Origin: Nectonema munidae
Lineage: Eukaryota > Nematomorpha > Nectonematoida > Nectonematidae
NCBI GenBank assembly: GCA_030549495.1
Contig: JAUIRK010000536.1
Span: 124,001 to 188,000 of the forward strand
Direction of reading: 5' to 3'
DNA: 64,000 bases
The position numbers and the translations under genes are program-made. Under the pieces are notes generated by a model. The model did not search any database, had not been told where the DNA came from, and worked only from the letters and a program-made list of their open reading frames with translations. Position 1 is the first letter of the stretch, and each line of letters begins with the position of its first letter. Positions 21,089 through 35,267 of this stretch are shown here, piece after piece.

Positions 21089-24000
21089 AATAACGTGTAG
21101 AAGCCACATTCTAGAAAGAAGACTATTCCTGTTCGAGAAGAAGGCATTAAAAATCATTGATTTCTGCCAAAGGTATTAGGGTTAAGAATAGTTTTCAAAA
21201 GAACTTCTAACCACAAATTAATAAATAAATGTGCAAAATATTTTTTGATAAGTATTAAAAAAACCCACTTTTCTAGATTTCATTGAAAAAATATGGTATT
21301 TATATTTTTTGTAATTTTTGTGTTAATCAATGAATTAATCAAAATACAGGAAATATTGTCTAAATATTAATGCGATCTAAATACAATAATTTCATAGAAA
21401 TAAAATTTAGTTAATTTACTTATCAAATATTTCTATCGCCACTTATATCTCTTTTAGTCAGTATGTGTAACTTTATATCTCGTAAAAATCAACTTTACCA
21501 CTTTTTTACTATGCAAACAATGATATAGTAGTTTTTTTTTTTTCAAAAACTAAAGAATTTTTTGATTCAACATGACATTGATCATGCTGAATAATATTTA
21601 TAGGTGAATAACAGAAATATGAATCAGGAATATATCACTTAAATTGACAAAGAGAAAAATAATTCCTCATCTTTTTCAACATTGATGGCCAACATAGGAT
21701 GATTATAAAAAGACTAGCCGGTCGCGTGGCAACATTTGTTGGCTTTCTTAAAATAGCAATTAAAATATTAGTTGTAATATTCCATTTGATGAGAACCAAA
21801 AAGTCGAAAGCGGTCTTGGATTGGCTTAACGTTAATCAAATTTGCCAACTGCATTTATCTATTAGGCTATATAGCACATAACTATAACAAACATATCCCC
21901 CATTCGAGAACCCTGTACCATCTTCCTCCTATATTTATTCAGTTGATTGGATACTTCTTAAGTTATCTATTCTTTGTAAGATAGCGAGTTAGGTAGTATT
22001 ATTATACATTCCTTTCAATTTTGACATGATGTTTACTAAATGACTTGTGTTATGGACTTTTTATAAAATTTTACAATTTTTGGCATAATTCAATACTATT
22101 TTCCATTTAATTTTTTTTCGATAGATTTTTATGAAATGCATATTTTTTTACTAAATTTCCCATTTCACAACAGCAAGAATATCTGCCCTTTTTTTAATCC
22201 AAAAATATTTGTTTCATTGTCGATTTCTTTCATTTTGGAATAAATTGAAAAGTTTGAAAAATCTTTATTATTTTTTACACTAAAAGTCATTTAAAATTTT
22301 TATGCTAAAAAAGTTTTAAGAATTAATGTATAATTATAGTTATAAAGGAAAAAATATTTACGTTAAACTATAGGAAAAATTTTATTTTTTTATAAAAAAA
22401 AATTTGGGGGCTCATGGACTAGTATTTTGGAAAGTATTTATTTTTCCAAATAAATACTATGTCTTATATTACACATAAGAAATTTAGATTCGATGTTTAA
22501 AAGTTATTCATTATAAAAAAATTGGAATCTTAATAAAGGAAATGATGGATAACCGAAAGCATATATACGTTTTATGTTACATATAGCCATACTTTATACG
22601 CACTAAGTTATCTACCTCCCCTGGTATTGCCAGACTACAAACACTTAATATCTTGATTTTTGTTGTCTCCTGTTCTCTTGCCAGGCCACTAATGTTTTTA
22701 TGTGCATATCAGATTATATATATTTTTTCCAAATGATCTAAATTTGGAAGGCCATAACATTGCCATTTTTTGGCTAATTTTCATTTTTATTGAAAGTGTG
22801 TTTTCTCGAATCCATCAAAATCAATCAACAATTGATGTATTGTTCGTCTGAAAAATGTTATGCTTTTTTGTATGCTACATATAACACAGATTTCATGATT
22901 TTTGTTGTGTCCAGTTGGTAAATGCAGTCAAACTCTTCATGTTGAATGATCTAGAGTGAGAACTCAATAACAATGGTCCTCAAATATTTATGGAAAAGTG
23001 TGGATACATCGCGTATATATAAAGAAAGACAATAGGAAAATTCCGTTCCTATTATTTACATCTGTTTCCTCCTCTTCTAACTTTGTTTCTTCTTTGTATC
23101 ACACAGTCTTTCACTTCTTGCAAAGAAGAGATGAAGGTGGGGCACTGAAATATTTCCATTGGATAAAGACTCCTTGAAAGTAGCAAAGGGCCTATATACA
23201 TGTATCAGTGTGAGCGAACGTTTGGAAATAGGTTATTATAAATCTCCTTATACCAAGATAACTTTTGGTTGAGTGGAGATAATGAATTCATGGAAAAAAG
23301 ATGGCGGCAAAATGTTATTCTTCAAAATTTGAATAAAATTATAGGTAAGAATAATGCAGGCAAAACAGGGGGAGACAAATTTGCAAGACTTAAACTTTAA
23401 CGTTTGAATGGATTCGCACACATTCCCCCTTCTCCCCTCTTCTGTTTTCGCGAAAGTTGGAAAAAGGAGAATAATAATAAACATCATCATCACGAAAAAT
23501 GCTATTTATAACGACTTCAAGAAGCGATAACAACAAAACACAACTTGCCATTTTTGAAACACATACTGATGTTTGCGCTCAAAAAGACCGTAGGCTTTTT
23601 TCATTCGTTTATTTCAAACTAAAGAAGCCGTTATCTTCTAGTGAAAAACTTGTATGTGTACGCTTGTATGCCTGCATTCTAGTATAGTAGTGGTGCAAAC
23701 GCACACTTGCTCTAACCTTCAAAAATGGGAAAATAACTTCTTGAACCATTTTATCCATCTTCTTCATAAAAGACGGAACAAAATGCTCAACACGTATAAA
23801 TTCAATTTTCTCCCTCTCCCAAGACCAATCACACCGAAACCAACCATTTCTACTTGGAGATCTTCTCACCCTGCTCCCAGCTGGAAGAGAAACTAAATTT
23901 CAGAACAAAGGTAATGCATCTCTTCACTTACTTCTTTTTTCTATTTTTCAAGAATAAAAATCTGTGTGTCTCGCTTCAATTATTATTATCATTAGAAGAT

Positions 24001-24199
24001 GGACTCCTAGCTTTTCGTGCTGGCAAGAAAAATGAAAGCATTACCGCAAATCAAGATATCTTATAAATGATAGTCACACGCTATCTGAGATGTCCATAGT
24101 TTTCGAGACCCTTAATAATTTGAACGTTGAGCAGTGTATTTTAAGCATTAGTTTGATATAACTTATATGAAAAATGGATATATATAGTTAGATTCCAGT
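21089..24199. other. no gene seen
   Basis: About 3.1 kb. A patch around 23.2-24.0 kb has more balanced composition and several overlapping frames of 60-86 codons on both strands. None has a convincing start, domain or splice borders. Confidence 0.4.
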
Positions 24200-24310
24200 T
24201 TCGATAGCGCAAGGTCTTGGGTTCGATCCTACATCAAGCTTGCTTTCCTCATAGTTCGATACAAGCGGCGCATTTGTTCGATGAAAACACCCCATGGTAT
24301 CATTACCATT
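24200..24310 (+). repeat. SINE-like fragment with a polymerase III B box
   Basis: CTTGGGTTCGATCCTAC at 24216-24232 is a good B box, and the sequence ends in a CATTACC-type simple repeat, as SINE tails often do. No convincing A box lies upstream, so this may be the 3' part of a tRNA-derived SINE. Confidence 0.35.
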
Positions 24311-24865
24311 ACCATACATTGATCGGATATTTTTACAGTTAAAATAATTGAAAGATATTCGTCAGTCCCGCATTAATAAAACGTAGTTTGGAATTTCTGG
24401 GAAAAGTGTTATTAGAAAAAGAACATTATTTATGAAATTTGATAGAAGTATATGTAATTTATGAAGAATACATGTAAGAAATGTGTAAGAACACAATGAA
24501 ACAATATTTTACACGTGACAAATTTGGAAAGGCCAGAAAGCCGCTATTGTGTTGAAGATATTTTTAACTTCTCTAAAAAAATCCGAATATCCTTTTAAGA
24601 TTTATTTTGAATCATAAAAAATTTTTTTTATTTAATTTTACTCCATTAAAGTCTCTAGTTTTCTTGTATTATTAATGTGACTATATTTCCATTGAAATGA
24701 ATGGAAATGGAGCTTTAAAGCAATGAATTTTCTTTTGGGGGTTGATCAGTTTCAAGAACGACTTTGACCTTTTCTTTACTTCATCGATAGTGAAAACAGA
24801 AATAAATAAAAGTATTAACCTCATTTAGCCCACATAACTGTTATAAGATGCATAAAAAGGAAATT
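24311..24865. other. no gene seen
   Basis: AT-rich spacer. Confidence 0.4.
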
Positions 24866-24873
24866 ATTTAAAT

Positions 24874-25606
24874 CAGTGTTTCTCAACCTTTTTTCTTTCC
24901 AAGCCCATTTTTAGTGCAAAAAAAATCTCAGGCCCACTTAACTTTTTAAGAGAGCCTCAATGCTTTAATTTAAACGTCATATGATCGTATATAGAACTAC
25001 ATGACCTTTAATAAAGTTTAAATAATAATAAAATCTTTATTAGCATAAATAATAATGAAAATTTCACTGACGTGACTGTTCCTGGTGTCTATTTATTAGC
25101 TTATCAAAATGAATTTTCAGACCTTGGTTCAATCTTTATCGTAACTCTCCTCTCTTTTCAATTTGCAAATGATTACGCTTATTTGTCAGTAAATCATTTG
25201 CTGCTAAAAATCCTGTCTCGACCAACCAAGTAGTAGGAAAACCAAGTATAAACGGGACAACTTTTTCAAAGAGCATTGTATGTTTTGATGCTACTTTCAA
25301 CCATCCAATCAAGCCATCCTTTTTGATGTTTGCCATTAATACTTTGTTTTTTTTCATGTTTATTATTATCCCTTTACCATAAAATGGCTTATGAATAAGT
25401 GTGTTTGTATTGAAAAATCACATCTCTAAATAAATAAATAAACCCTAAAGAGCAATTACAAAATTTTAAATCACTGAAAAAACCAAAAATTTTAAACCTA
25501 ATGTAATATTCTTGAGGCCCACCTTAAGCCCAAAAAAATATTCAGGCCCATTTTCAAACTTTAAAAACCCACGTGTGGGCCTGAGGGCCCACGTTGAGAA
25601 ACACTG
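24874..25606 (-). mobile_element. hAT deletion derivative keeping the transposase C-terminus
   Basis: The inverted ends CAGTGTTTCTCAACC and GTTGAGAAACACTG bound a 733-bp element. Perfect 8-bp duplications ATTTAAAT flank it (24866-24873 and 25607-25614). On the minus strand a frame at about 25100-25357 reads ILGFPTTWLVETGFLAANDL, followed by LTNKRNHLQIEKRGELR. This is the hAT dimerisation (hATC) block, FPSSYLVE..FS....LLTKKRNRL..RGDLR, as in ZBED5/FAM200-like transposases. Zinc finger and catalytic core are gone, so it can only have moved in trans. Confidence 0.9.
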
Positions 25607-25614
25607 ATTTAAAT

Positions 25615-28600
25615 GGCTTAATATTGAAAAGAATTTGGTAATTTCTCTTAATTATTCTTTTAATTGGTCATTTCTCTTAACATGGTAAAATCAATTACAA
25701 AATCGCAAAATAAAAATTATGATTTTAACCCTATTATTTATAAAATTATTGATTTTTAAGAGTAATTGCTGCCAGTTTGCAAATGGATGTTCAAAACTCA
25801 TTTTGATTTTGATTTGAGTTTTTGATTTTGTTTAATTAAATTCTTTCTATGCTGTCATGGTCTTTTATCACATATCGTTATTTGAAGAAACAGATTTCAG
25901 AAAAATACGTGAAAAAATTGGTACAAATAAAAAACAGTAATAGATCTTAGTAGCTTGTTCCATCTGCTGCAAGCTAAGGTTTTAATTAAACTTAGATAAA
26001 ATAGTTGCATTCAATTTTGAAATAGATGGCGTTAAATTTATTGAGGTCAATTAATGAAGATTTGTTGATGCAAAAAAATCGAAACACTGACCTTTCGTGG
26101 TCTTATTTTCAAAGACAAGTAACAAAAATGTAATTAAATTTTGATTTACCCACTCGAGAAAGTCCCTACAAAACTGTGAATTCAAAATGTTTCGTGTTCA
26201 GCTCTAGAGGTGGCCAAAATGGGTTTATACGAAAGAAACGAGAACGTTTCTTATTCGATATAAATATCCAATCAAATCAATGTATAAAGCATCATTCAAA
26301 GCATATAAATTTGAAAACCGTATAATGCAAGATTAATGTTTGTTTTACATATACCAGAATTCTATGGGCCTTTATGTCAAAGCTCATCTTAATTTCTTGA
26401 AACTATTACATTTCATAAATATTATAGTTTACGAATTTAGTTAAAAATTGACTTTATTATATTTTTGAAAAAAACTTGTAATTTTTTTTTTTGCAAATTT
26501 TAACTTGTTTTTTATTTTGTATTATTTTAGAATCTGTTTTTTCATAAAGTTTTAATGAATTTTCTACCAGTTTCATTATTCCAGGATGGCTGTAATAGAA
26601 ATCCAAAATATCGCATTTCTTTTTAATATTAAAACTATTGAAATATTTTCCAGTCATCTAGCAAAATATTTTTTTTTCATATCAATCTTAATATCTCTCT
26701 CTCTCTCATCTATAATTTTAAAGATATTTTACTTCATGCTTTCACCTTTCACTTGCTTTACATTTGTTTTATGTTATCTCCAAATTTATTCGAATCAGGT
26801 TGCAAGACTCAACCATCTTGAACGATTAACAGGACCTAATTAGCAAAAATCGATCTTTCTTTTTCCAATCCTTTATTAAGCCTTTGCTCCATTCATAAAG
26901 AAGGCTCTGATCATAAACCGTAAGGATTTCCTTAAGCAAACTCTACTAATGGAATTACCATAACTTTAAAATTTATTTTAAGTTTATTATGTACGACTTG
27001 AGATCACCGTCTTCCTCAATTTCCAATAAATTTTTCTAGATCAGTGTATCTCCATTTTAATATCAAAAGAAGCTACAAATGAAAGATTTGTTTGATGAAG
27101 ATTGCATCCAATATTATGAAATGTATGAATGAATATATATGTGTGTGTATTTCTAGAAGTACAAAGAATGTATTGGATGGAGAGAGGTTTCAAAGAGATA
27201 ACTACTACTTCACATTTTACCAACTTGATTCGCTTTCTTTGGTTTTCTAGCTGTATGATGATGTGATAAGGCAGGATTGCTTCTAAATTTTTCTCACAGT
27301 TAGGTTACCAAAGTTAATGAAGAGAGTTTTGACGGGCTCAAGCCGAACCCCATCTCCAGCATGTAAGTCTTTTTGTATTTTTTTCCTTTTACTCTTTATA
27401 TATAGTGTTCTTTTGGGATAGGTAAGAAAATAAATGAATATTTTTAAATTTTACTAACAAAACAGTGAACGTAATACTCTGCAAGGTAGTAAACACATTT
27501 TCCCAAATGACATAATTGATTAGAAACCGATACCAATCAATATGATTAAGTAAAAAAATTGGGAATATAAGTGCTGAATCTAAATATATATAACTTGTTT
27601 TAGCCAAGTTACGATTTCTTCCTTTCTTTCCTTCTCTATTTAATTTGACTTTTGTACTTAATTGAATTTAAACAAATTGCATAAATGATTTAAATGTCTT
27701 TTTCAAAGTACAAAATCAGCATTTAATTTAGTGTAAATTCCTAGTTTTTTTTTTTAAAAATGTAAATACTCAATTTGCAAATACATCTGAATGATAAATT
27801 TTTGAATTTTGATCTTTTAAGCATAAATTTTTGTATATTTGAAATATTTGAAAATATTACTATGTACTTAGTATAAAAAAGCCATTACAGTAATCTAATT
27901 TTGAGTTTATAAAAAATAAGGTAGATGTGCCTTAGAGTGTTTTCATGACACAAATGTGCCGCTTGAATCGGACTACTTTATGTTGGATCCAACCTAAGAC
28001 TTTATGTATCGAAGTCTAGTATACAAGGAATACTAGCTTTTTAAAATGATCAAATATAAAATCACAGAAATGTATGCTGCCTATAAACGAAAAAAAATTC
28101 AAAAAAAAAAATTTGTCTTATAAATGTGTTCACTATTTTTTTCCATAAATCTTTTGATACAAACGCACATACTTATAACAAAATCTAATCTCAAAATTTA
28201 CGTTATTGACAAAGTTTGATTTTTTTCAAATTTTTTTTACATATTACTGATATCATAATTGGTTTTAATTGGTCGTATTTTATGGCTGTTTTTTGTGCAA
28301 AAAATTTTTTTATCAATATTATTTCAAATTCAGTGATTCCAAAAGTCAGAGTAAATTAGATCATGAGAAAGATTAATCAATTTTTAGGGGGTAATGATAC
28401 TTTAGAGAATTCCTAGAATTTTTTTTACACTTCTATATGAGAAGGCAGAGAAACATTGGAATCAACGAATTCCTTTACAGTATTTATTTGACGCAATCAC
28501 AAATTTTTGAAAGATACAATCTCACAACTAATTTCATGGAGCGTGTGAGAAAAAAAGATCCGTTAATAACGAAGGGAATACTTGCCTAAAACACCTCGTT

Positions 28601-30594
28601 ATCAGTAGAGAAAGATAATTTTATAAATAAGACATTACTAGCAGGTTTTTTCCTCCATTAAAAACATTAATTTTGGCTTAAAGACAGAGATCATTACAGC
28701 TCTTGGTAGCGAGTCTGTAGTCTTCGAACACTTTAATGTCTTCACTCTCAAGCTCCAAGAAATGTTCATTAAACTAAAAGTCAGGAAACTTATGAAATGT
28801 CAATAATTTCCAAAGAAACTTAAAATAAGAAAAAGCACAAAGCCTTAAAATGAGTTGGTTTGCTGTACTGGATTTTCTGGACAATAAAAAATTGACAAAA
28901 ACATGGAACTTATTGAAGAGATATGAAAAGTGCATATTTTAAATGCTTTTATTAACAATTTCAAGGAGAATATATGAGGATGGACAAAGGAACACCTAAA
29001 GCATTTTCCCCAATACCGTTATTAGGAATCTTACCATGAAAATTTGATTGAGCCTAACTAACTTATGGCTTATTCGGCAATTGGATAATAGCAAACTTTG
29101 AAAATTACGCTTTAACTTGATAAACGTAGCAGCTGTTCCTATATAAAGTTGAAGACATAACTACACGTAATTATTTCACTAAACTTAAGTAAAATTAATG
29201 ATATTTTTGTGAATTTTTTTTACTTTTTTTTTTAAGTTTTTTGCGAAGCTTCAAGTATTAAACTTTTAGATTTATTGAATAAATAAATCCTCATTTTTAC
29301 TCTACATTCAACGTCTTTTGCGTTTTATTACCCACAAAAACGAAATAATCTTGGGATACAAACTTTTAGGTATTAATTAAAGACTTAGATTAATTAACAC
29401 TAAAGTTAGAAATTAGATCATTATATATTGATTGAGTAACGGATTAGAATGAACTGAACTACGCTATCGTATTCGATCGCTGAAATTATTGATTATATTA
29501 TTATTGTCATAGTTAGAAATTTGATAAAATTGCATTTGACTCTTTATGTAGTTTTCGTTTCTATCTAAGAAATTTACAATAGCAAATTTGTAAAATCGAT
29601 TTCAATGCATTTCTTTAATGTCCTTACCATGATATAGTGAATAGTCCATCAGTTGTTTTCATCATACTGAAATCTTTTTTCTTATGCATTAAAACTAGAA
29701 GTTTAGGGGCATCATGACTTTACACTTGGATCTGCATATCCCAAAAGTTGTTGAAAAATAGAAGTTATAACCGGAAATTGTAATCACTTATTGATTTTGA
29801 AACTTTTTTAAAGTAAACGATTTTATATAGTTGAAATTTTCTTCTACTTACACATCACTAGTAAAAATATCATTTGAAATGGGGCTTAATCTAGTTAGTG
29901 GTAAAAGCAGGAAATCTTGTTATTCCCGTGATATTCAGTAAAGTTTCATTAATGTTCTTTCGCAAAAATTTGTCTCGATAAAATATCAACCCGAAATTTT
30001 CCTTCTAAAATGCGGTATCAGCTACCAGACTACCAACTATCGTGTTATGCATCCATGAAAATCACCGGTTCATCGACAGTCACAACAAGTGAACGAAGAC
30101 AACCACCCTCCGTGGCTTAGTGCATCAGTGAAAGATTTTATGCTTCAAAGAAATATTATACCCATGGGTAAAATTTGGCAAGAAAATAAATGGTAAAGTT
30201 TATCGGGTAAATTTTTTTACTTCACTTATTGCTCATATTACAAACATATTTTTTTTTACATTTTCTAATTTAATCAATTACATTAAATTGATTGATTGAG
30301 TCAAAGTTATTCTTGGATCCATTAAAAATAGAAGAATGGAAGATAACCATTTGTAAAAAACTTTTTATTCTTAACATATACTTAATTTCTTTTCGAGCAC
30401 TAATTAAAGATATTTCTGTAGTTTCTTTTTTTAAATTTGGGTCCTTTTCGTAGTTTTGAATCCGTGCTTACAGTTACTTTTTCATACTTTCAAAAACCTA
30501 CTAAAATTTAAGATTTATTTCGTCATTACCAAATTACTTGCATATTCTTTTAAATTGAGACAGGTTCATACTTTCACTGATATCAGTATCAATA
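25615..30594. other. no gene seen
   Basis: Almost 5 kb, very AT-rich, with a CT microsatellite at about 26695-26708. The block 28.4-29.2 kb has a more coding-like look on the plus strand (for example EAEKHWNQRIPLQYLF) but is broken and matches no family I know. Confidence 0.4.
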
Positions 30595-30733
30595 TTAACC
30601 CATTTAAGACCAAGCAAAGCAGACGATATCTAAAAAAAACGCAGACGATTTATATTCAAATTCATTGAAAAAAGCAGACGAAGATGAAATTATTTATGTT
30701 CCAAAATAGGAACATTGGTCGTAAATGGGTTAA
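30595..30733 (+). mobile_element. piggyBac-type MITE (family 1), well preserved
   Basis: TTAA at both ends. The inverted termini CCCATTTAAGACCAA and TTGGTCGTAAATGGG differ at one position. The body has three GCAGACGA motifs and the small palindrome GTTCCAAAATAGGAAC. It is about 97% identical to the copy at 35268-35405. Confidence 0.92.
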
Positions 30734-33156
30734 TATCAGTCGGCTAACCCTTGATGAAGCCTTGACAAATGTTGTCAACTTTTTGACCCTCCCTCCCTCC
30801 ACTTCCTGCAATTTTGGTTGGACTTATTTGTGAACCATTGTCAATCATATTTTAATACAAGTTAATTAATTTTTATAAATGAATGTAGCACTATAGTAAT
30901 TAAAATAAAATTGGATAAACAAAGATATATAAAAATATTTTGTTGTCCTTCCATACTTTCTCCAAAGTTCAATTGTTGATTTTCCTTTCCTTTCAATGTT
31001 ATTTTCAGTTTGCCAAATTTTTTAAATTTTGAATTTGAGAAAATTTCACTCCTCCGAAATATTACAGAAACTGAACAAGTGCATTTCAAACAACCTTTTT
31101 AAAATGTAAGTTCTTGATTATTGATTGTATTTTTCATCCTACCATATCTTGAATTGTTTACCTGCCCTTCAAAATGTTTACTTACAATTCTCTTTCTTTG
31201 TTTTAGAACACCTCATTTTTCTCAACTCAGAAGTAGAATCTTCTGGGCATCTTAATTTGTAAATTCATTATGATTTTCTTTAAATAGAACCAATATTAAA
31301 TAATCATAAAGCAACCTTTAAAATAAAAATTTCATGAATACATATAAAACTCGACAGGCATTTGATGATCGATTTATTTAACACTGTTTGGCTTTTATTA
31401 AAATTTTACAACTTCGATCTTAAATTTTAACATTTTTAGGATAATTTTGTTGTGAAAACTCTAAACGAAATAAAAGATGATTAACACTTGAGTTTAAAGT
31501 TATTTTATTCTATCTATGGGTATTTTTAAAGAAATTTACATGGATTTTTTGATGTGTTTTTCTCCAAAAAAAATATAAAATGATGCTTCTTATTAAACTT
31601 TTAAAATTTGAAGTTTTTCATAAAGTTTTAATAAATTCTCATGAATTCAGCAAACTTTGCCTATACCAAATGATTTATAATTGACATCTTCCTTTAATTT
31701 TTGGTCCAATCAAGAATAGTCTGACAATGCTTCATTAGTACATCAAATATGATGATGGCTAGTATGAATGACTTCACTCCTCGCAAATACAACGAAAAAT
31801 TCAAGCTTCTTCAAAAAGCTATCTTTATTGCAAATCATTTTACGCAAAACGATTCCTTTGTATTGATGAATTTTTTTTGGAAAGTATTCTAAAATATATG
31901 TACTACATCATACACATGGTATAAAATAGGAGTTTTAATTTAAAAACTTCTCTACAATTTCTTCAGAAAATGCTTTTTTCAATATTTTGTTCAAACCTTC
32001 GGATGAGATACTGTAGAAGAAATAAATACAAGAAATATAAATATTCAATTAACAATTGAAACACTCCAAAACTTGAAAAGGCCATGTAGCTGTTTGTATG
32101 AAATCTCGCAAAATATGATAAATATGAATATCTAAATAATGGATTAATATATACAACTTAATAAATAATAAATAGAACAACAGTTGAAATAAACTGTTAA
32201 TCACGACAAAAATAAGCTTTTAGCAACATATGGTAATTCATGGTATGCCGTATGAAAATGTTTTAATTGAGGCAAATTGCATATTACCTTTTTATTATCT
32301 TAGTATACTATTAAGATTATTCAAATGAGAAAGAATTGGCATGAGTGCTAAATTTTACTATTTTCATGTCGTCTCCAATAAAAAGCTTACTTTTATAAAT
32401 AAAATTAAAATTATTTGAGAACTAAATAATCAATGAAAACTTTTAAGTCCTAATAAGTTTTCATGAAATAACAATTTTATTGATTGACTCTTGAGCAAAG
32501 TCTCCTTTCAAAACTTTTTACCTTAAATTGGTTATCTATTTTTTGAATCTCTTTAACAAATTTTCAACACTTTTCCTTCATGAACAAAAGTTAATGCGGA
32601 ATCACACCTTCAATTTCAATTTTTTGCAAAGAACCTTTTGTTTTGATATGGTGAACATATTTAAAATATGATGCTTGAATCCTATTTTAACAAACTTTTA
32701 AACCTAAGAACTTTTATCATAGTTATACTGAATGAGTTAATTAAATGATGTTATATCCAAGGATTAAGTAATATAAAAAGTTTCACATTTGTGATTGAAA
32801 ATAGGAAGCACCAAATTTTGTTAATACTAAGAGCGCCAACACTTTTTCAGACCATCTGATCTGCCCCAAAATCACTTATAAATTAGAAATAGTGGTTTTC
32901 CTTTGCAAAAAAATAAATTTTAATAGGCTTTAAAATCAAAAATATAGACTTTTTGTAAAGTTTTTCTACCCCCCACTATTCAAGGGTTTCGCCTTTCTGA
33001 ACTTAGATCCAGGATTTCTATTCGACTTCCCAACTTGCCATCCCTTTTAATCTCCTAAAATCGATATTTGATGTGCAAAATCATTTTTCACTAACACCTT
33101 GAAATGAATCAAGCCTTGAAATGTTTTTAGCATAGCAATTTTTTATGAATTCCAAT
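30734..33156. other. no gene seen
   Basis: About 2.4 kb of AT-rich DNA without recognisable features. Confidence 0.45.
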
Positions 33157-33352
33157 TCATTGTGTTTTTGGTTTGTATCCTCGAGTCGCCAATATGGCTT
33201 TGGCTGGATCATCAAAGTCCCATATGTTTATTTCATTAGTTACACCTGATTTAACTTTCAATTTCTTCGCTTTTTTACTGTTCACTCTTTGAAGATACTT
33301 CTTTTTGTTGAGTTGTGGAAAATGATTCCTCACTTGTAGGCACTCGTGAGAA
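33157..33352 (-). CDS. candidate terminal exon of a small basic protein, function unknown
   Basis: The minus-strand exon encodes SHECLQVRNHFPQLNKKKYL, then a lysine-rich part (KKAKKLKVKSG), and ends in IWDFDDPAKAILATRGYKPK-TQ and stop (64 residues plus a split codon). It is preceded by TATTTTAG acceptor and, 60 nt upstream, an AAG|GTAAGT donor (33407-33412), a textbook short intron. The exon upstream of the donor is open for 25 codons in the matching phase (HCAILCARSALDNLFNVTYI...) but has no ATG. Either another 5' exon exists or this is a decayed gene copy. The basic composition hints at a nucleic-acid-associated protein, but I recognise no family. Confidence 0.45.
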
Positions 33353-33412
33353 CTAAAATAAAGAATCTCTTCATATGAATTATTGCAAGTAAGAGAAGCT
33401 AACAAGACTTAC
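33353..33412 (-). other. candidate 60-nt intron
   Basis: GTAAGT at the 5' border and TTTTAG at the 3' border on the minus strand, with an AT-rich body. Length and borders fit the short introns common in arthropods. The upstream exon candidate covers 33413-33489. Confidence 0.5.
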
Positions 33413-33489
33413 CTTGAAGAGATGCTTGTTATATAGGTGACGTTGAATAAATTATCTAAAGCGCTTCTCGCACACAATATAGCACAATG

Positions 33490-34417
33490 TTATTAAACGA
33501 AGAAACGCGTTTAGACAATCAATACAATGCAACCCCAAGCACTTCCAAAAAGGCATATACGAACAGGGCTTCGCCTATATTCGCTTCTTTACGTTTAAAA
33601 AATTTTTCTCTCTGATAAAATTGGATAAGTTAGTGAAACATAATTTTTAGAAAGATAGGGGAAAGTATGCCAAGGACAAATTCTGAACATTCAATCAATT
33701 TGAAATGAGAAACTTATTAATGAAAGCAAAACTTTGCAAGAATAAAACATAAAATAATTAGCTGATAAAACGATTAGGCATATATTGTAGGTATACTGCT
33801 TAAGATTAACTACTTTTTTTAACTAACCGACTAACCACTTATTAACCAATTAATAATATGCGTAGTAACTTTACGAACTAAGAACTTTCTTTCCCAAGTA
33901 CAGTGAAACTCAATAAATGTGTTCTTCATTGCATAGAGATGTTTTGGCTATAAATAAGTCGGCATATTAAACAAATAAAAAAGGGATTTTTTGAGTTTTA
34001 TAATAAATAATTTTTGTCATTTTAAAGTGAAAGTAACTTCTTTAGCCAAATGAAAATTCTTCACTTTATTGGCTTAAATGGAAAAACGTTTTATTGACGT
34101 AAATTTTTTAAAATAATATTGACAAACAAACACGCTGATTTGAACGTCATTTAGTAGGGTTTAGTTGCATGCATGCAAATCATATTTGATTTTATTAACA
34201 GTCGATCGATCTGGTGATAAGTGTATAAGTCAAGAAGCTAGCTTTTTTACACAATAAGGTCGAGCTAGGCAAAATATGAGAAGGCTTTTTATGGAACTAT
34301 CACAGAATGAACAACGTCTTGGACAATGTATATTGAGGATAATGGATTGTAAAAAGACTTAATTCTGTATTCAACAAATCAATTTTCACACTTTTTTTTT
34401 TAGCTTTTTTGATATAT
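33490..34417. other. no gene seen
   Basis: May contain the 5' part of the small gene to its left, but no exon or promoter could be placed. Confidence 0.35.
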
Positions 34418-34555
34418 TTAACCCATTAAGTACCATGGAAATCAGACAATATCTAAAAAAACGCAGACGATTTATATTCAAAGTCATTGAAAAAAGCAAA
34501 CGAAGATGAAATTACTTATGTTCCCAAATAGGAGCATTGGGACTTAATGGGTTAA
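34418..34555 (+). mobile_element. piggyBac-type MITE (family 1), diverged copy
   Basis: TTAA at both ends (34418-34421 and 34552-34555), with termini CCCATTAAGTACCA and GGACTTAATGGG. The body matches family 1 but with more substitutions than the copy 850 bp to its right. Confidence 0.85.
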
Positions 34556-35267
34556 AAGAAATTAACAGTTATTTGTGAGATTTGGTAACGTTTAGCGCCA
34601 AACTAAAAGGATATTGTGTGCTCAGTTTTCTGTTTTAAAAATCTGAAAAGATAATCTTTCAGATTTGCGATCGTTTGACGAATGATTTTGTGCAATTTAT
34701 TTACTTTAAAGCTTAAAATGTTTATTTTTATTGCAGTTTAGTAAAACTAACAGAACTTAATTAAACAATCCAAATTCCGCTCACATATGAGCACTTTTTC
34801 GTCTACATTTTTTCAGCGTCTATTGCCGACAAATTGACTTTTGCATATCGTCTACTAAAGGTATGCACGAGTAAAATTTTGTACCCACAACGCCTAACAC
34901 CAGCAAAATAAATTTTGTGGATACTGACGAGTCCCGCAAATTAATTTTTTACCCGCATCTCCTTCATAGCTTCAGAAGTAAATTTCTGGCTAAGCTGACT
35001 TTTAAGCTCACATCAATTGACCGTACTCACCATTGAGCGAACAAAGGATTCATTTAATAACTTTTCATCATGTCGGCGGAGTCGAAGGTTCAAACAACTC
35101 ACTCCCACTTGAAGCAGTTGCAAAATTCCAACTCCAAGTACAAGTTAGAATATATTCATTCACATTCCTGATTCTTAATTTCTTGTAAAAACCGACTACG
35201 ACTTTTATTTCCATGGAATATCCGACTACAACTGTGCAAATTCGCTTTTTACAACGATTTCATAAGT
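34556..35267. other. no gene seen
   Basis: AT-rich spacer between two MITE copies. Confidence 0.4.

Noticed and set aside
28430-29160. Possible old transposase on the plus strand
   Set aside because: Some phrases look protein-like, but I could not match any family block and the frame is broken throughout.
30100-30170. tRNA gene suggested by TGGCTTAGTGCATCAG
   Set aside because: A-box-like only; no B box at the right distance and no cloverleaf pairing.
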